DNA of 64,000 nt from Epithemia pelagica (GCA_946965045.2 OX337229.1:6014001-6078000); one strand, 5' to 3'. Positions 24,045 through 34,290 are shown, counted from the first letter of the stretch. Notes: a model not told the origin generated them from the sequence alone. Program-made: numbers and translations.

Positions 24045-27000
24045 TTAACTTCCGGATCCCAGGGCGGTGAGAGCTTTGGCAATGGCATCCTGAATTTCCC
24101 GGAGTGTCCCCTTTTGCCGCGCTCCAATAGCTACGGCAAGACCTCCCACCAGTTCTTCTCCCTTGCACAGTCGGTAGAGTTTTTGGAGTGCAATAACGCA
24201 TTCATTTCGAAGTGTGGTGCGGTAGGCTCGGACTGCCGTAACATGTTTCAAAATGCGAAGGGCACTCTTTTTGGAACCATGGAGGGAATCCATGACGGTG
24301 GTGGTTGTCGTCGTTGTCGTGGACGAGGAGTCCCCCGTCGACAAGAGTGTACTCACAGATACACCCGATGGTCCCAACACCAGAAAGAAACCTGCCACCA
24401 GCTGGGAAAGGGACCCCAACATGAGGGCTTGCGATGCCGCTGTTTCTCGTTGCCCGTACAAGACAATGGATTTGACGACCCCATCGGCAATGGCAATTCG
24501 TTCCGCCGGAGACAAGGATACCTGTTCCGATAACAACTTCATCAAGCTGGTCCAGTCCAAGGATACTTCCGGGACATGATGAATCAGCCAATCCAATTCT
24601 TCAAACGGCAAGCCTTGCTTGAACAAGGCAGCGGCAAGCCCTCTGCGACTGCAGACAATCCATCGTACCAAGGACTCGGTGGCAAAGGAACGCATGTTAG
24701 AAGCGCCAGGAACGGAACAAGCTGACGAGACCAGACATCGAACGGTCAATAAATCTCGTGTGGCTAACAGCTCTCGAGAACTAACCTCCCATTGAAACTG
24801 ATCTTTCATACGATGTTGCAAGACGGATGAATTGGCATTGACCAGCATCGTCAAGAGAAACAGAATGATTCTTCGAACCCCCGGACGCATCCAAACCTCT
24901 TTGATAGGGCACTTGAATAGGGTCAAGGGATCCTCTATCAGCTTGGTATACGTGACAAACACCGGGGGAGCATGGAGCCTGGAAAGGAGTGCACTGGCCG
25001 TGGTACTAACGAGCGTTTGGTCGCTACACGTCAAAAAGGCTTGCAGAAACAGTCGTTCTGGCCGGGATCCGGATCGATCCGCGTCTTTGGGGGATGATGA
25101 CAAGCTGGAATGAAGGCGATGTTGGAGTTCTTCCTGACCCATCATGGTATCCTGTTTGGTCCGTGTGAACAGAAAACGAGGACAGGACTCGAGTCTCTGA
25201 TGATAACGCGAGAGTTCTATAACATCGGGTGCATATTGATCCAGGCACTCGAGCAAAAAGGCTTTTAATGCTCCAGAAATGGCACGGTTCCCATCCTTTG
25301 AGGAGTGAAGGAACAACCACACTTGTCGGAGCGGCATCAACCGAGGATTAAAACCAAATGCATTTCCCGGTGATTTGTCAAGAAACACAAAACAGTACAC
25401 CAACTGCAGTAAAAAGATGGCGCACTCCGTATCTATTGGATTGCTGTGCCATGTTTGCAAAAAGGCGGTCGCTTGGAGTTCGATACGCAGGGAGCTGACA
25501 ATGGGAACGGTGGGTCCTTCCAGATTGTTCCAGTACGACACCATGTTGACCATGAGAGGAAGCGTTTGTCGATCGGTCAAAAGTTGCATGGCCAGAGATT
25601 TGGATGGCGTTAGAATCAATGTGGTGAGAATTCGTTCCACAGTCTCCTTGGATAAAACGCTTGGACATGCCTGCATCACGACCGGAACCGAGGATGCGTC
25701 CTCCCGTAGTGTCGTGTCATCCAGCGAGGCTACGACCAAGGGCAAGAGATTCAGGTCACGATTGGCACACCATTCCCGGAGAGCAACTTCATCCTCTGTC
25801 CATCGTGCTTTGTACAACAATATCACGTCATTGTTTGCTTTTAAGTAAGAAAGTAAAAAGCTTCGAAATAAATGGGGCTCTGCTGATGGAGAAGAAGAAA
25901 GCAAGGTCGAAGCGAGAGAACCCACAAAGGCTTTGGTTTTCAGAGTTCCAGCCGCCTTCCACAGCTCTTTCAAACGATTCATCATGGGCTCCAAACTATG
26001 CCGTTCCTTGTCATCTGTGCTGGACACCTCTATTCTCGATTTGTCCAGGATGTAGGTCATGTATAGGATACAGGGCAACCACAAACAATAAATGTCGTTG
26101 TCCCAATCCTGCTGGCTGTCGTCCGTCGTTTGATGTGGATGGAGCAAAGAGAGGAGACGATTCGTTTCTTGGAGCACCCGATTGGTACTGGCGGGGTCCA
26201 AGAATGGCACACGACGCAGGGTCGAAAAGTCTTGTGTCACGCATACCCACAACAAGGCTTGAAGCAATAAACGCCGCTGTGCTGGACCAATATTACCACA
26301 ACCACTCGTACGGGGCAACAAGCCAAGAGTCAAAACATGGAGAATTCGAGGAATCCATGTTTCCACCCGGTTGACAATGGACTGCACCATGGACGGATGG
26401 AATGGATCCTGGTTGCTGCTCGGGTCCAGGAATGACGATGACGACGACAAGTGCTGCACTAACAAACAGGCGACCGTGATGGGATCCGCCGGATCCTCCA
26501 AGGCCAATTCCAGTTGGACATTGAGTAACATGTTGGTTCCTCGTAACGTGGTTCGAATGCGGTGTCGTTCTCGTGGTGACAGACTCGCCAATTCCAAGAG
26601 CGAGGCCCGAGCCAGTTGGTATTGTTGCGTCGACCAGCCAGACGACGACAAGGACGAGTGGGACGATGCCATGACCGTGGCCGAGGGGATTGTCGTGGTC
26701 GTTGTTGTTGTTGTTGGAATTGGATTGTCACTCGTGGGCAAGACAGGGGCAGCAGTAGCAGCATCCAACATTGGACGTTCCTGGTCGTTGTTGCTGTTGT
26801 TGTTGGTAGTGTCATCGTGGGTGTTTCCGTGAGAATGTAAAAGAACGAGCAGGCATCCGCGGACCAAACAGGGGAGCGCGGAGGGACAATTGACGGCCAA
26901 TCGTTTGAGGAGGACAGGTGTTTGCGGTTGTCCGGCCCGACACAAGGCCGCCGCCAAATGGGTATACCGAAGGACGGGGGCATGATACAAGAGCGAGGCA

Positions 27001-28049
27001 CAGGTGGCCCCCAAATCGGTGGACCCCGCACCACTTCCACTGGTTTCGGAAACGACACGAACTTGGGCCAAAATGGATTCTTCCATGGAGACACGCTGTC
27101 GTGGTTGTTGTTGTTCTGCCGGCTGGATGATGGTGGTGGTTGCGTTTGTCGTACTCTGTTTCGTTGGCTCGATCGGTGCCGTGGTAGGATCTGTAGGAGT
27201 AGGAATAGAAGACCATTGTTGTCGTTGTTGCTGGTGATGATGATCTGTTTCGTGTTGCAAATATCCCGCCACCAGCAATGCCAATTCGGACAGCGTCTTG
27301 GTACAAAAGGCTTCTTGGGAATCCTCGGCTTCTCCCCGTGCCAAGAGAATGGACTCGCGTTCTCCTGTTCCAGTCGTTGTTGTTGTTGTAATCGTCGAGC
27401 CGAGCGACAAAAGGCGTTTGCGTTTGGGGACACGTGGAGGTGGAGCTGGACAATGACGAGAATCTTGTGGTTGTGGCAGTTCGACATCCGAGTCCTCTTC
27501 CTCCTGGTCCTCGTCTTCTTCGTCTGGGTCTCCCAAACTCAAATCCTCGTCACCGGTTGTCGCACCGGCATCACTAGTGTGGTGTTGTTGTTGCTGTTGT
27601 TGTTGGGATGTTTTGGCCCGTTTCGTTTGGGTGCTCGTCGCTCCCGAGGCACGTTGGTTGTGTTGGTGTTGGGATGGTGCTTGTTGAAATCGGGAACTGG
27701 AGGGATTGAGTGCGACGGCCATGAGCGGTGCCGTATTCCACTGATAAGGGTTGTTTGTACGCTGGAGAGGCGGCAGTTTGGCAATTTTGCGACAGACAAA
27801 GGGGGACAAGTGACAGGCAACAACTTCGACACTTTCCGAGACGGAATAGACGGCGGCTCGATCTTCCAATCGTTGAACGGCCTGTTCCAATTCCGAATCG
27901 TAACTGGAGGAAGGAGGATGCTGGTCGTCGTCTTTCCTGACTGCTGTATCATCATGAGGAGGATTTGGGGGGTCGTCCTGGGTATTGTTGTGGTCCTCAT
28001 TGTCTTCTTGTTCTTCTTGTTGGGGGAGGTTCTGGTTGTTCCGTGTCGT

Positions 28050-28136
<87 letters not shown>

Positions 28137-28514
28137 TTGTAGACTGGTCCAGACAGAGGTTGTGGAGGTGGCCAAGGGTCGACTTTGAGACAATATTCGA
28201 AGCAAGAGTGGCAATCGTTCGACTTCGGCCTTTTGCCACTCCTCCTCCTCGTTGTCGTTGTGGTTGTTGTCGTCGTTGTGGTCGTCTCGACTGGTAGGAC
28301 AACGACGACGATTCCGTAACAATCCTTGTTCAAAATTCCCCAACGCTACGGAATCATGCAACTTATACAATGGATTTGGTTGGACCGCAGGGCCAGAGGA
28401 ACGATTCTTGTCGTCGTTGTCGTCGTCCTGCACAGGATGGATGACGGTGGTGGTGTGGGGAGCATCCATTCTCGTAGAACAAGAATGGATCCTGCTAGAC
28501 ACGTCCGTCTGCAT
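24045..28514 (-). CDS. Large poly-Q, helical-repeat-like protein of uncertain family (possibly Integrator subunit 2-like)
   Basis: One uninterrupted ORF of 1,489 aa. The first 430 residues or so are low-complexity: Asp/Asn-rich stretches, a run of about 28 Gln (near residues 128-156), acidic clusters and a basic KRKR patch. The remainder is Leu-rich and helical in character, resembling HEAT/ARM solenoids. No catalytic motif was recognised. By eye, the segment near the C-terminus (KQGLPFEELDWLIHHVPEVS and onward) weakly resembles the end of metazoan Integrator subunit 2, a scaffold of the nuclear RNA-processing complex; this is only a hint. The first residues (MQTDVSSRIHSC) were taken as the start because the same start codon recurs in the partial copy at 34085-34290. 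The 5' flank is shared with the P5CDH-leader copy on the opposite strand. Confidence 0.6.
28050..28134 (+). repeat. (TTG)n microsatellite encoding poly-Gln
   Basis: About 28 near-perfect TTG units, reading as CAA (Gln) on the minus strand in the N-terminal part of the 1,489-aa protein. Long, pure tracts of this kind are prone to length change. Confidence 0.9.
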
Positions 28515-28979
28515 GCCCGATTACTGCCTGTCCTCGAATAGGAATCGTTCCAACAAAAGGGCAGCAGAGAAGTCTCCAGCACCACCAGCACAAAACCAGT
28601 TCACTTCATGGTCTTCGTCGGGAGTCACCAACTATTACTCCTTCATAGAAACTATTCCTATCTACTATAGCTATCTGCAGAAAGGATTGGGTATCTCCTT
28701 CCCGTTTCGATCCCGGTCCGCTATAGTACGTCATCAGCTTCCGGATAAGCGCGACCTGATAGGGGACTTAATCCGTTCATGAAACTGACGTCAGTATATG
28801 GCGATCACGGAAAAAGGGCGGGTATCTATGCAATAGAATCTTTTGTGTCTCAGTTGCGTCGATGGTTTGGTGTGTTCTTGTTTTCTTCGATTGACACAAG
28901 CAATCTTACCATACGATTGATCTTCTTGTTCGTTTGTTTGTTCAGTGAAAACGAGAGAGAGCAACAAACAAACAAAAAA
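28515..28979. promoter_or_regulatory. Divergent promoter, copy A
   Basis: This 465-bp interval lies between the start of the poly-Q gene (-) and the ATG of the P5CDH-leader copy (+). The part nearest the ATG, with its CAAACAAACA tract, also matches the DNA upstream of native P5CDH. A TGACGTCA palindrome is at 28786-28793. Confidence 0.5.
28786..28793. promoter_or_regulatory. TGACGTCA bZIP/CRE-like site, copy A
   Basis: A perfect TGACGTCA palindrome, conserved at the matching position in block B. In diatoms, TGACGT elements are known as CO2/cAMP-responsive sites bound by bZIP factors. Use here is inference. Confidence 0.4.
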
Positions 28980-29166
28980 ATGACCCTGTCGTGGCTGTTG
29001 CCTCGTCGCTTGGCGACTGCCCGTGTCGTCATTGGTCGATCCTTTTCGGCCGCCTTGTCGTCGTCGTCGTCGTCCCCAGTCCCCAACCACAACAACTACG
29101 ACAACACGACGCTTTCCCTATGCGGAATCCTTACCCTGGGCCACGGTCGATCCCTTGCAATTGAAT
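28980..29166 (+). pseudogene. P5CDH 5' leader, copy A (frameshifted, joined to cryptochrome relic)
   Basis: The ATG at 28980 begins MTLSWLLPRRLATARVV, almost the same as the mitochondrial presequence of native P5CDH at 37626. Relative to the native copy, the serine-rich linker has lost bases and the frame shifts near 29060-29100. The frame open from the ATG therefore reaches a stop at 29211-29213, while the shifted frame reads AESLPWATVDPLQL as in P5CDH. Similarity to P5CDH stops at about 29166, after the LQL codons, where cryptochrome-type sequence begins. No P5CDH catalytic sequence follows. Confidence 0.75.
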
Positions 29167-30458
29167 GGATTGTTGATTTCCAAACTAGGCTTCCTCCTTC
29201 GAGACTCATCTGAGACAACGAAGAAGGAGAATAATGCCTTTGCCATTCCTTCCTTGACCGCTTTGGGATATACTAGTGCGGAACAACAGGAGGATGGATT
29301 GCAACACCGCGTCAAGGGTGGTATCGACTTTATGGGTGGAGAAATGGCCGGTCTGACACTTTTGGATACCATGATGCAACGTCATCAATGGGTCGCCACC
29401 TTTGAAAAACCCAAGACGAGTCCCAATGCCTTGACGGTCGATACGACCGGCTTGAGTCCCTATAAGTGACGACCGAACCGAACGAATCCACCGCCAGTAT
29501 ATATGTGTGTGCGTGTGCGCCGTACGTCCCCTCATGTTGCTGGCGTTTTTCTTGTGTGTGTGTGCGTTTCCGATGTCTGTGTATTTTATATTCTAGATGT
29601 CAAACATGGCTGTGTGTCACCGCGTCGCTTTTTTATGCCCTATCGGCCGTCTATACCAAGTTTCCCGCCCGGGAACGATCCAAACCCCCCGTCTCCTTGC
29701 ACGGTCAACTCATGTGGCGCGAATACAACTCTTCAATGGGCTACAGTACCCCCAATTTTGATCAAATGGTGGACAATCCCGTGGCGCGACAAATTCCCTG
29801 GGACGATGATCCCGCCTTGCTCCAGGCGTGGCGGAATTCGCAAACGGGATATCCTTTTATCGATGCCATCATGACGCAACTTCGGGAAACGGGATGGATT
29901 CATCATTTAGCACGACATGCCGTGGCATGCTTTTTGACGGGAGGGGATTTGTGGCAATCTTGGGTACCTGCAGCAGTATAATATGGTTGGTCCGTTTCGT
30001 TTCGCTTGGTATATCTGCTGCATAACCTATTATGCGACGCATGATTGCCCTCGCATATAATAGGATTGCACGACCACACTCTCACTTATCTCTTCTGCAA
30101 ATGGCTCCCTCAATTCAAGTACATGCCCAAAGCGTTTATCTATAAACCGTGGGAAGTACCTATTGAGGTACAACGAAAATGCGGTGTTGTCATTGGAAAG
30201 GATTATCCACCGCCCATTGTTAGTCTAGGTAACGTCGTCGTCGTGGTTTGTTCTCGGTGGGTGCTATGATTAGTGGCTCAATTTTCTGACGCCTTCTCTT
30301 CGAACGACCCCCAGGTGGATCACAGTGTCATTTCCAAGGCCAATATGGGCCGCATGAAACAAGCCTACGACCAACAAAACGGCGCCAATGCGGCTCCACC
30401 CGCCGCTCCGAAAGAACCAGCAGGAAACGAATCGGGCCGCAAACGACGGAGAACGTGA
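29167..30458 (+). pseudogene. Cryptochrome/photolyase family relic (animal-cry / 6-4 photolyase type), internally deleted
   Basis: Recognisable pieces in order: a central segment with FEKPKTSPNALTVDTTGLSPY (to about 29466); the FAD-domain segment PPVSLHGQLMWREYN ... NPVARQIPWDD ... GWIHHLARHAVACFLTGGDLWQSW (about 29597-29963); KWLPQFKYMPKAFIYKPWEVP ... VIGKDYPPPI (about 30098-30218); and a last exon VDHSVISKANMGRMKQAY (30315-30458) joined by a 96-bp intron. Faults: the whole N-terminal antenna-binding alpha/beta domain is absent, replaced by the P5CDH leader. The conserved stretch just after LSPY is read out of frame between two compensating shifts. About 55-60 residues of the FAD pocket, including conserved Trp positions, are missing between 29964 and 30097. 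The family repairs UV lesions or senses blue light; this copy should do neither. Confidence 0.8.
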
Positions 30459-30849
30459 CGATGAAATATAACACAATGATGAGTGTCATTGTGCTCGCAA
30501 GTATCTACTCATTAGATAGATGACACGGTTTATGATAGGATTGCAAACCATTATACCAACAACAGAAATACAATAATAGAAAGACTCAAACCCTCATATT
30601 GGGCTGGGTGACCGAGGATTGGGAGGTGACTGTGATACCAAATGAGTGAGGTTGTCTAGAGCAAGTTTTCAGCAGATACAAATCCTGTTCTTTAGAGACA
30701 CATATAGAAGCGCATCCATCTCAAGGAACCGTTTCGTCTTGGAAAATCAGCACGAGCACCTTAGTAACACCACACACGTATTCATGCTCCATGATCTTCC
30801 GTCGTTGAGTTTCAAAAAGATTCTTCCTCAAACTTCCTCACCTTCGAAC
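30459..30849. other. Spacer between cryptochrome relic and Crinkler-type gene
   Basis: About 390 bp where the 3' ends of the relic (+) and the effector-like gene (-) converge. AT-rich; no feature recognised. Confidence 0.4.
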
Positions 30850-33393
30850 CTAGTTCTCCTCCTCCTCCTCCTCCTCCTCGGCGTCACGGAGTTGAAAGGT
30901 GGATATGGTCGGTTCCAACATTTCACGAAACCAAACACGGGCGCGCTTGTAATCGGGAATAGGGAATTCTGCATTAGGCGGTTCGCGGAAGCTGCACGCC
31001 ATGATGCGATCACCGAGAGATATTGTTGCCGATGGATACTCTTGCTGTAACCGTGTCTCCAACAGACTGCGCAGGGCCTCCAAACCAGTGTAAGAGTATC
31101 CAGCTTTACCAACTTTGGGGCTGGAATCGTTGTTTTGAAATGAAATTCCGAGGGACGCCCACCAGGATTTAGTTTTTTTGGCACTCGCCATTGTCGTATG
31201 ATGTTTGCATTGGATCGTTACTAGCTCACCGGTCTTGCTTTTGTTGTCGAAAAGAAGAGCAAGGACAACCCCACCTTGCGCAGAAGCTGTTCCTTGGGAA
31301 AAGACAATGCACTCCCGACCATCTTCTTGTCCGATGGAAAGGTTAGGTAGCTCCATCTCCGATTGCTTTGCTAGCTTCTTTTTCAGATCCTTGATAACCG
31401 CGGCGGTAATATTGTCATCACGTTTGTTAGACATGGGTGGCCATGCATACCGTAGCGTGACACGCTGCGAACGATATCCTTGAATTTCCATTAAACGCTG
31501 GTAATGTAAAGCTGTCAACTCTTCCAATTCATTGCCAAATGAAGGCCGGATAGGACAGGTTAAACCAAAACAGGACATGTATTTGAGAGCTGCTGAGGTA
31601 CCCGACTTGACAGCAAGGCCCACTTCGAAGATCTCGTTTGAAGGCTTCTTGAGTTCTTTCACTTTCTCTCGCTCAATCTGTCGAATTTTCGAGACAGTTG
31701 CGTGTTCTCTCAGTGGTGGTCGAATCGCTGTCGAGAGATGATACACAAAGGATTCTGCCAACAACTCATCCCGCCTATTCGAGGACAAGTCACCCATAAT
31801 ATTCTTGGTGACAAAGAACCTGACCCCGTAATCCATGAGTGGGCCAAACGATGCAATGGCCTTCAGTCTTTCCTTGTATCGTCTTTTCTTCGTTTGAGGA
31901 TCAAAGTTACCGTCGACTGAGTGAAAACCTTGTCGAAGAACGGGGAGGATCCCTCTAAAGAGCATTCTTGAGTTGGTCTGGAGAACTCGAGAGAACAGCC
32001 CGTTGGATACTGCCCGACTTATTTCTGGTTTTATCACGCCTATCTTTTCAAGATGCTGCAGATCTGGTCCTTTCATTCGAATTAGTCTACTATAGGCAGG
32101 GTTTGTTCCTATCTGATTGCCATCACGGATTAAATCCAAACCAGTGCCCACCAGGACAAGAATGATCTGTTCCTTGACTAAACCATTCATCTCGCGGTAC
32201 GTCTGCCTCACAGTGTCAATCAAGCCCTCGACCAGATCAATATCCGTTGCCTCATCAAGAATCAGTGCAACCTTACTTGGCAATGCATCACTCGACCAAC
32301 AACCCTCGCTCCATGATCGGGCGTTTGCATCGCCTTCACAAAATTTCTTGAAAGCTTGTTTGAGAATCTCCCTCGCCCATTTGTTTCGTGATACGTCAAG
32401 CTTGGTCTTCAAGCTATCGATGACATCAATATGATTGCTGCTCTTTTCTTTGTGAACGTTTAGGACCCCCTGCAAAAACTTATGTATGTGTGGAAACTCG
32501 CTTTCTGGCTTCCTGGCGTAGACCTCGGAAACATCGGTCCTCTTACCCTCTCCTTTCTCCTCCTTGTTACTTTCTTCGTCCCCTTTCTTGTCCTCTCCCT
32601 CGTTCTCCCTTTGGTTTTTACTCATGCGTAGCAACATGTACAGTGGGATAAAACCACGCTCCATTGATTCAAGGCAAGAAAATACAGATTTACCACTGCC
32701 GCTTTCTCCGGCCACCACCAACGCATACGATTTGTCGTTTTGGATGTTGCTGTCTAGATTGTCAAATTCATTGACGCCATGAACTTGCACGTATTCCCTT
32801 TTTGTGGGGAGAACGCCGTTCTCATCGCTATCTCGGATAGGTAGGAGCTGCGACTCGCAAAATTTCTTGAATTCGTCCCTGTTTCCCTTGATTCGACCCA
32901 GTGCCTTGTCGGCGGTGTACCTGGTGTACTCGTCTTTGTCTTGGTAGAAGACAATATATTGTCCTCTAACGTCTTCACCGCTCCGAAAAGAGACTATCAG
33001 TTGCAGTTCTTTTCCTTCGACAGTCGAATCGGTTGCCGCCTCCAAGAGTTTCTCTGCTGACCCATATTCCTTTGCTACAAAGATATGTCTCCAGTCAACA
33101 GCAACGGAAACCACATTCATCCACTTTTTATCCTCCACCAGAGCATTCAACACATACTCTAGAAAATCTGGGTAACTCAAGGGTTGGTCGACTTTTGCTT
33201 TGCTGTGAGCATTTACGTCACTGTCACTGTCACTGCTGCAGCTGCTGTTGCCCTCATTGTCGATGCTACGACTATCGATAACATATGCAATGTCGGCGTC
33301 TCGATCTTGAATCAATTTTTCCAGCAAGGAATACTCGTCGACACTGAGGAGTGCTTGCGCAGCATCAAGCTCTTTTTTCAGTGCCCCTGATTC
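30850..33393 (-). CDS. Crinkler-RHS (CR) type effector protein: P-loop NTPase plus restriction-endonuclease-like domain
   Basis: An open frame of 847 codons. The N-terminal part is acidic and Ser-rich. A Walker A motif (GESGSGKS) lies near residue 228 counted from 33393, and a Walker B-like LILDEATD about 145 residues later, followed by a LVLVGTGLD segment seen in Crinkler and trypanosomatid RHS ATPases. The C-terminus has GGVVLALLFD then VTIQCKHH, the Q-x-K arrangement of PD-(D/E)xK nucleases, and ends in poly-Glu. Published comparative work on CR proteins describes this NTPase-nuclease pairing in oomycete effectors and in free-living eukaryotes, with links to transposons; whether this one is secreted, nuclear or selfish is unknown. 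No ATG exists in frame between the upstream stop (33394-33396) and codon 92. Upstream of that stop the same frame runs into the P5CDH-leader copy B. Either a 5' exon is missing from my model or the gene is broken. Confidence 0.7.
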   Translation of the reverse strand, partial: ESGALKKELDAAQALLSVDEYSLLEKLIQDRDADIAYVIDSRSIDNEGNSSCSSDSDSDVNAHSKAKVDQPLSYPDFLEYVLNALVEDKKWMNVVSVAVDWRHIFVAKEYGSAEKLLEAATDSTVEGKELQLIVSFRSGEDVRGQYIVFYQDKDEYTRYTADKALGRIKGNRDEFKKFCESQLLPIRDSDENGVLPTKREYVQVHGVNEFDNLDSNIQNDKSYALVVAGESGSGKSVFSCLESMERGFIPLYMLLRMSKNQRENEGEDKKGDEESNKEEKGEGKRTDVSEVYARKPESEFPHIHKFLQGVLNVHKEKSSNHIDVIDSLKTKLDVSRNKWAREILKQAFKKFCEGDANARSWSEGCWSSDALPSKVALILDEATDIDLVEGLIDTVRQTYREMNGLVKEQIILVLVGTGLDLIRDGNQIGTNPAYSRLIRMKGPDLQHLEKIGVIKPEISRAVSNGLFSRVLQTNSRMLFRGILPVLRQGFHSVDGNFDPQTKKRRYKERLKAIASFGPLMDYGVRFFVTKNIMGDLSSNRRDELLAESFVYHLSTAIRPPLREHATVSKIRQIEREKVKELKKPSNEIFEVGLAVKSGTSAALKYMSCFGLTCPIRPSFGNELEELTALHYQRLMEIQGYRSQRVTLRYAWPPMSNKRDDNITAAVIKDLKKKLAKQSEMELPNLSIGQEDGRECIVFSQGTASAQGGVVLALLFDNKSKTGELVTIQCKHHTTMASAKKTKSWWASLGISFQNNDSSPKVGKAGYSYTGLEALRSLLETRLQQEYPSATISLGDRIMACSFREPPNAEFPIPDYKRARVWFREMLEPTISTFQLRDAEEEEEEEEN

Positions 33394-33648
33394 TTAATCC
33401 GGTTCTTCTTCTTGTTCTTGTGCAAGGGACGACGACAAGATTCCCAGATTCCTCCTCCTTGGGACCACAGCGGTCGTCGTCGTGGAAGCAGATGGGGAAA
33501 ATGCTTCCACCCTTTTGGTGGCCCAGGGTAAGGATTCCGCATAGGACAAGCGTCGTGTTGACGACGACGACAAGGCCGTCGAAAAGGATCGACCAATGAC
33601 GACAAGGGCAGTCGCCAAGCGACGAGGCAACAACCACGACAGGGTCAT
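33394..33648 (-). pseudogene. P5CDH 5' leader, copy B, in frame with the Crinkler-type gene up to one stop
   Basis: The ATG at 33648 begins MTLSWLLPRRLATALVV, a near copy of the P5CDH presequence, and P5CDH similarity runs to AESLPWAT (33518). A 40-residue linker unrelated to P5CDH follows and ends at TAA (33394-33396). The frame then continues straight into the Crinkler-type ORF. It may be a 5' leader peptide, a former fused N-terminus now cut by the stop, or a chance junction. Confidence 0.6.
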
Positions 33649-33790
33649 TTTTGTGTTGGTTAGTTGCTCTCTCTCGTCGTCTTCAATGAACAAACAAACA
33701 AGAAGATTGATTGTGTCAATCGAAGAAAACAAAAGAACACACCAAACCATCGACGCAAGACTACCCGCCCTCTCCGTGATCGCCATATAC

Positions 33791-33798
33791 TGACGTCA
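33791..33798. promoter_or_regulatory. TGACGTCA bZIP/CRE-like site, copy B
   Basis: The same palindrome as in block A, at the equivalent place. It lies about 150 bp upstream of the leader ATG. Regulatory role is inference. Confidence 0.4.
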
Positions 33799-34084
33799 TT
33801 TTCATGAACGGATTGAGTCCCTTAGTAGGTCGCGCTTGTCCGGAAACAGATGACGTACTATAGCGGACCGGGATCGAAACGGGAAGGAGATACCCAATCC
33901 TTTCTGCAGATATCTAGTACAAGTTTCATAGAGTAGGAGTATAGTTGGTGAGAGTTGGTGACACCCGACGAAGACCATGAAGTGAAGATTCTCTCTCTGG
34001 TTTTGTGCTGGTGGTGCTGGAGACTTCTCTGCTGCTTTTCTGTTGGAACGATTCCTAATGTACGAGGAGAGGCAGTGTCCGAGC

Positions 34085-34290
34085 ATGCAGACGGACGTGT
34101 CTAGCAGGATCCATTCTTGTTCTACGAGAATGGATGCTCCCCACACCACCACCGTCATCCATCCTGCGCAGGACGACGACAACGACGACAAGAATCGTCC
34201 TTCTGGCCCTGCTGTCACACCAAATCCATTGTATAAGTTGCATGATTCCGTAGCCTTGGGGAATTTTGAACAAGGATTGTTACGGAATCG
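34085..34290 (+). pseudogene. 5' fragment of the poly-Q gene (copy B)
   Basis: The ATG at 34085 begins MQTDVSSRIHSCSTRMDAPH, matching the N-terminus of the 1,489-aa protein with a few substitutions. About 69 codons are shared, ending at LLRNR. The rest of the gene is absent; the frame stops a few codons later at 34298-34300. Confidence 0.8.

Larger units (their letters stand above)
28309..29144 (+). repeat. Duplicated block A (5' end of poly-Q gene, divergent promoter, P5CDH leader)
   Basis: This block matches the reverse complement of 33518-34290. It covers the N-terminal coding part of the poly-Q gene (-), the divergent promoter, and the mitochondrial leader of P5CDH (+). Identity is high by eye, with small indels: block A is about 836 bp and block B about 773 bp. 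The two are inverted and about 4.4 kb apart, flanking the cryptochrome relic and the Crinkler-type gene. Confidence 0.85.
33518..34290 (-). repeat. Duplicated block B, inverted copy of block A
   Basis: The reverse complement matches 28309-29144: the P5CDH leader, the divergent promoter with TGACGTCA, and the first coding part of the poly-Q gene. The match ends sharply at the GTGGCCCAGGGTAAGG side (33518) and at TACGGAATCG (34290). Confidence 0.85.

Noticed and set aside
26922-28142. 406-codon plus-strand ORF ending in poly-Leu
   Set aside because: It is the antisense of the poly-Q gene; its Leu run is simply the reverse of the (TTG)n tract.
29023-29469. A normal short gene starting at 29023
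   Set aside because: It begins with a non-ATG codon in the shifted frame of the P5CDH leader and passes into cryptochrome sequence; it is part of a broken chimera.
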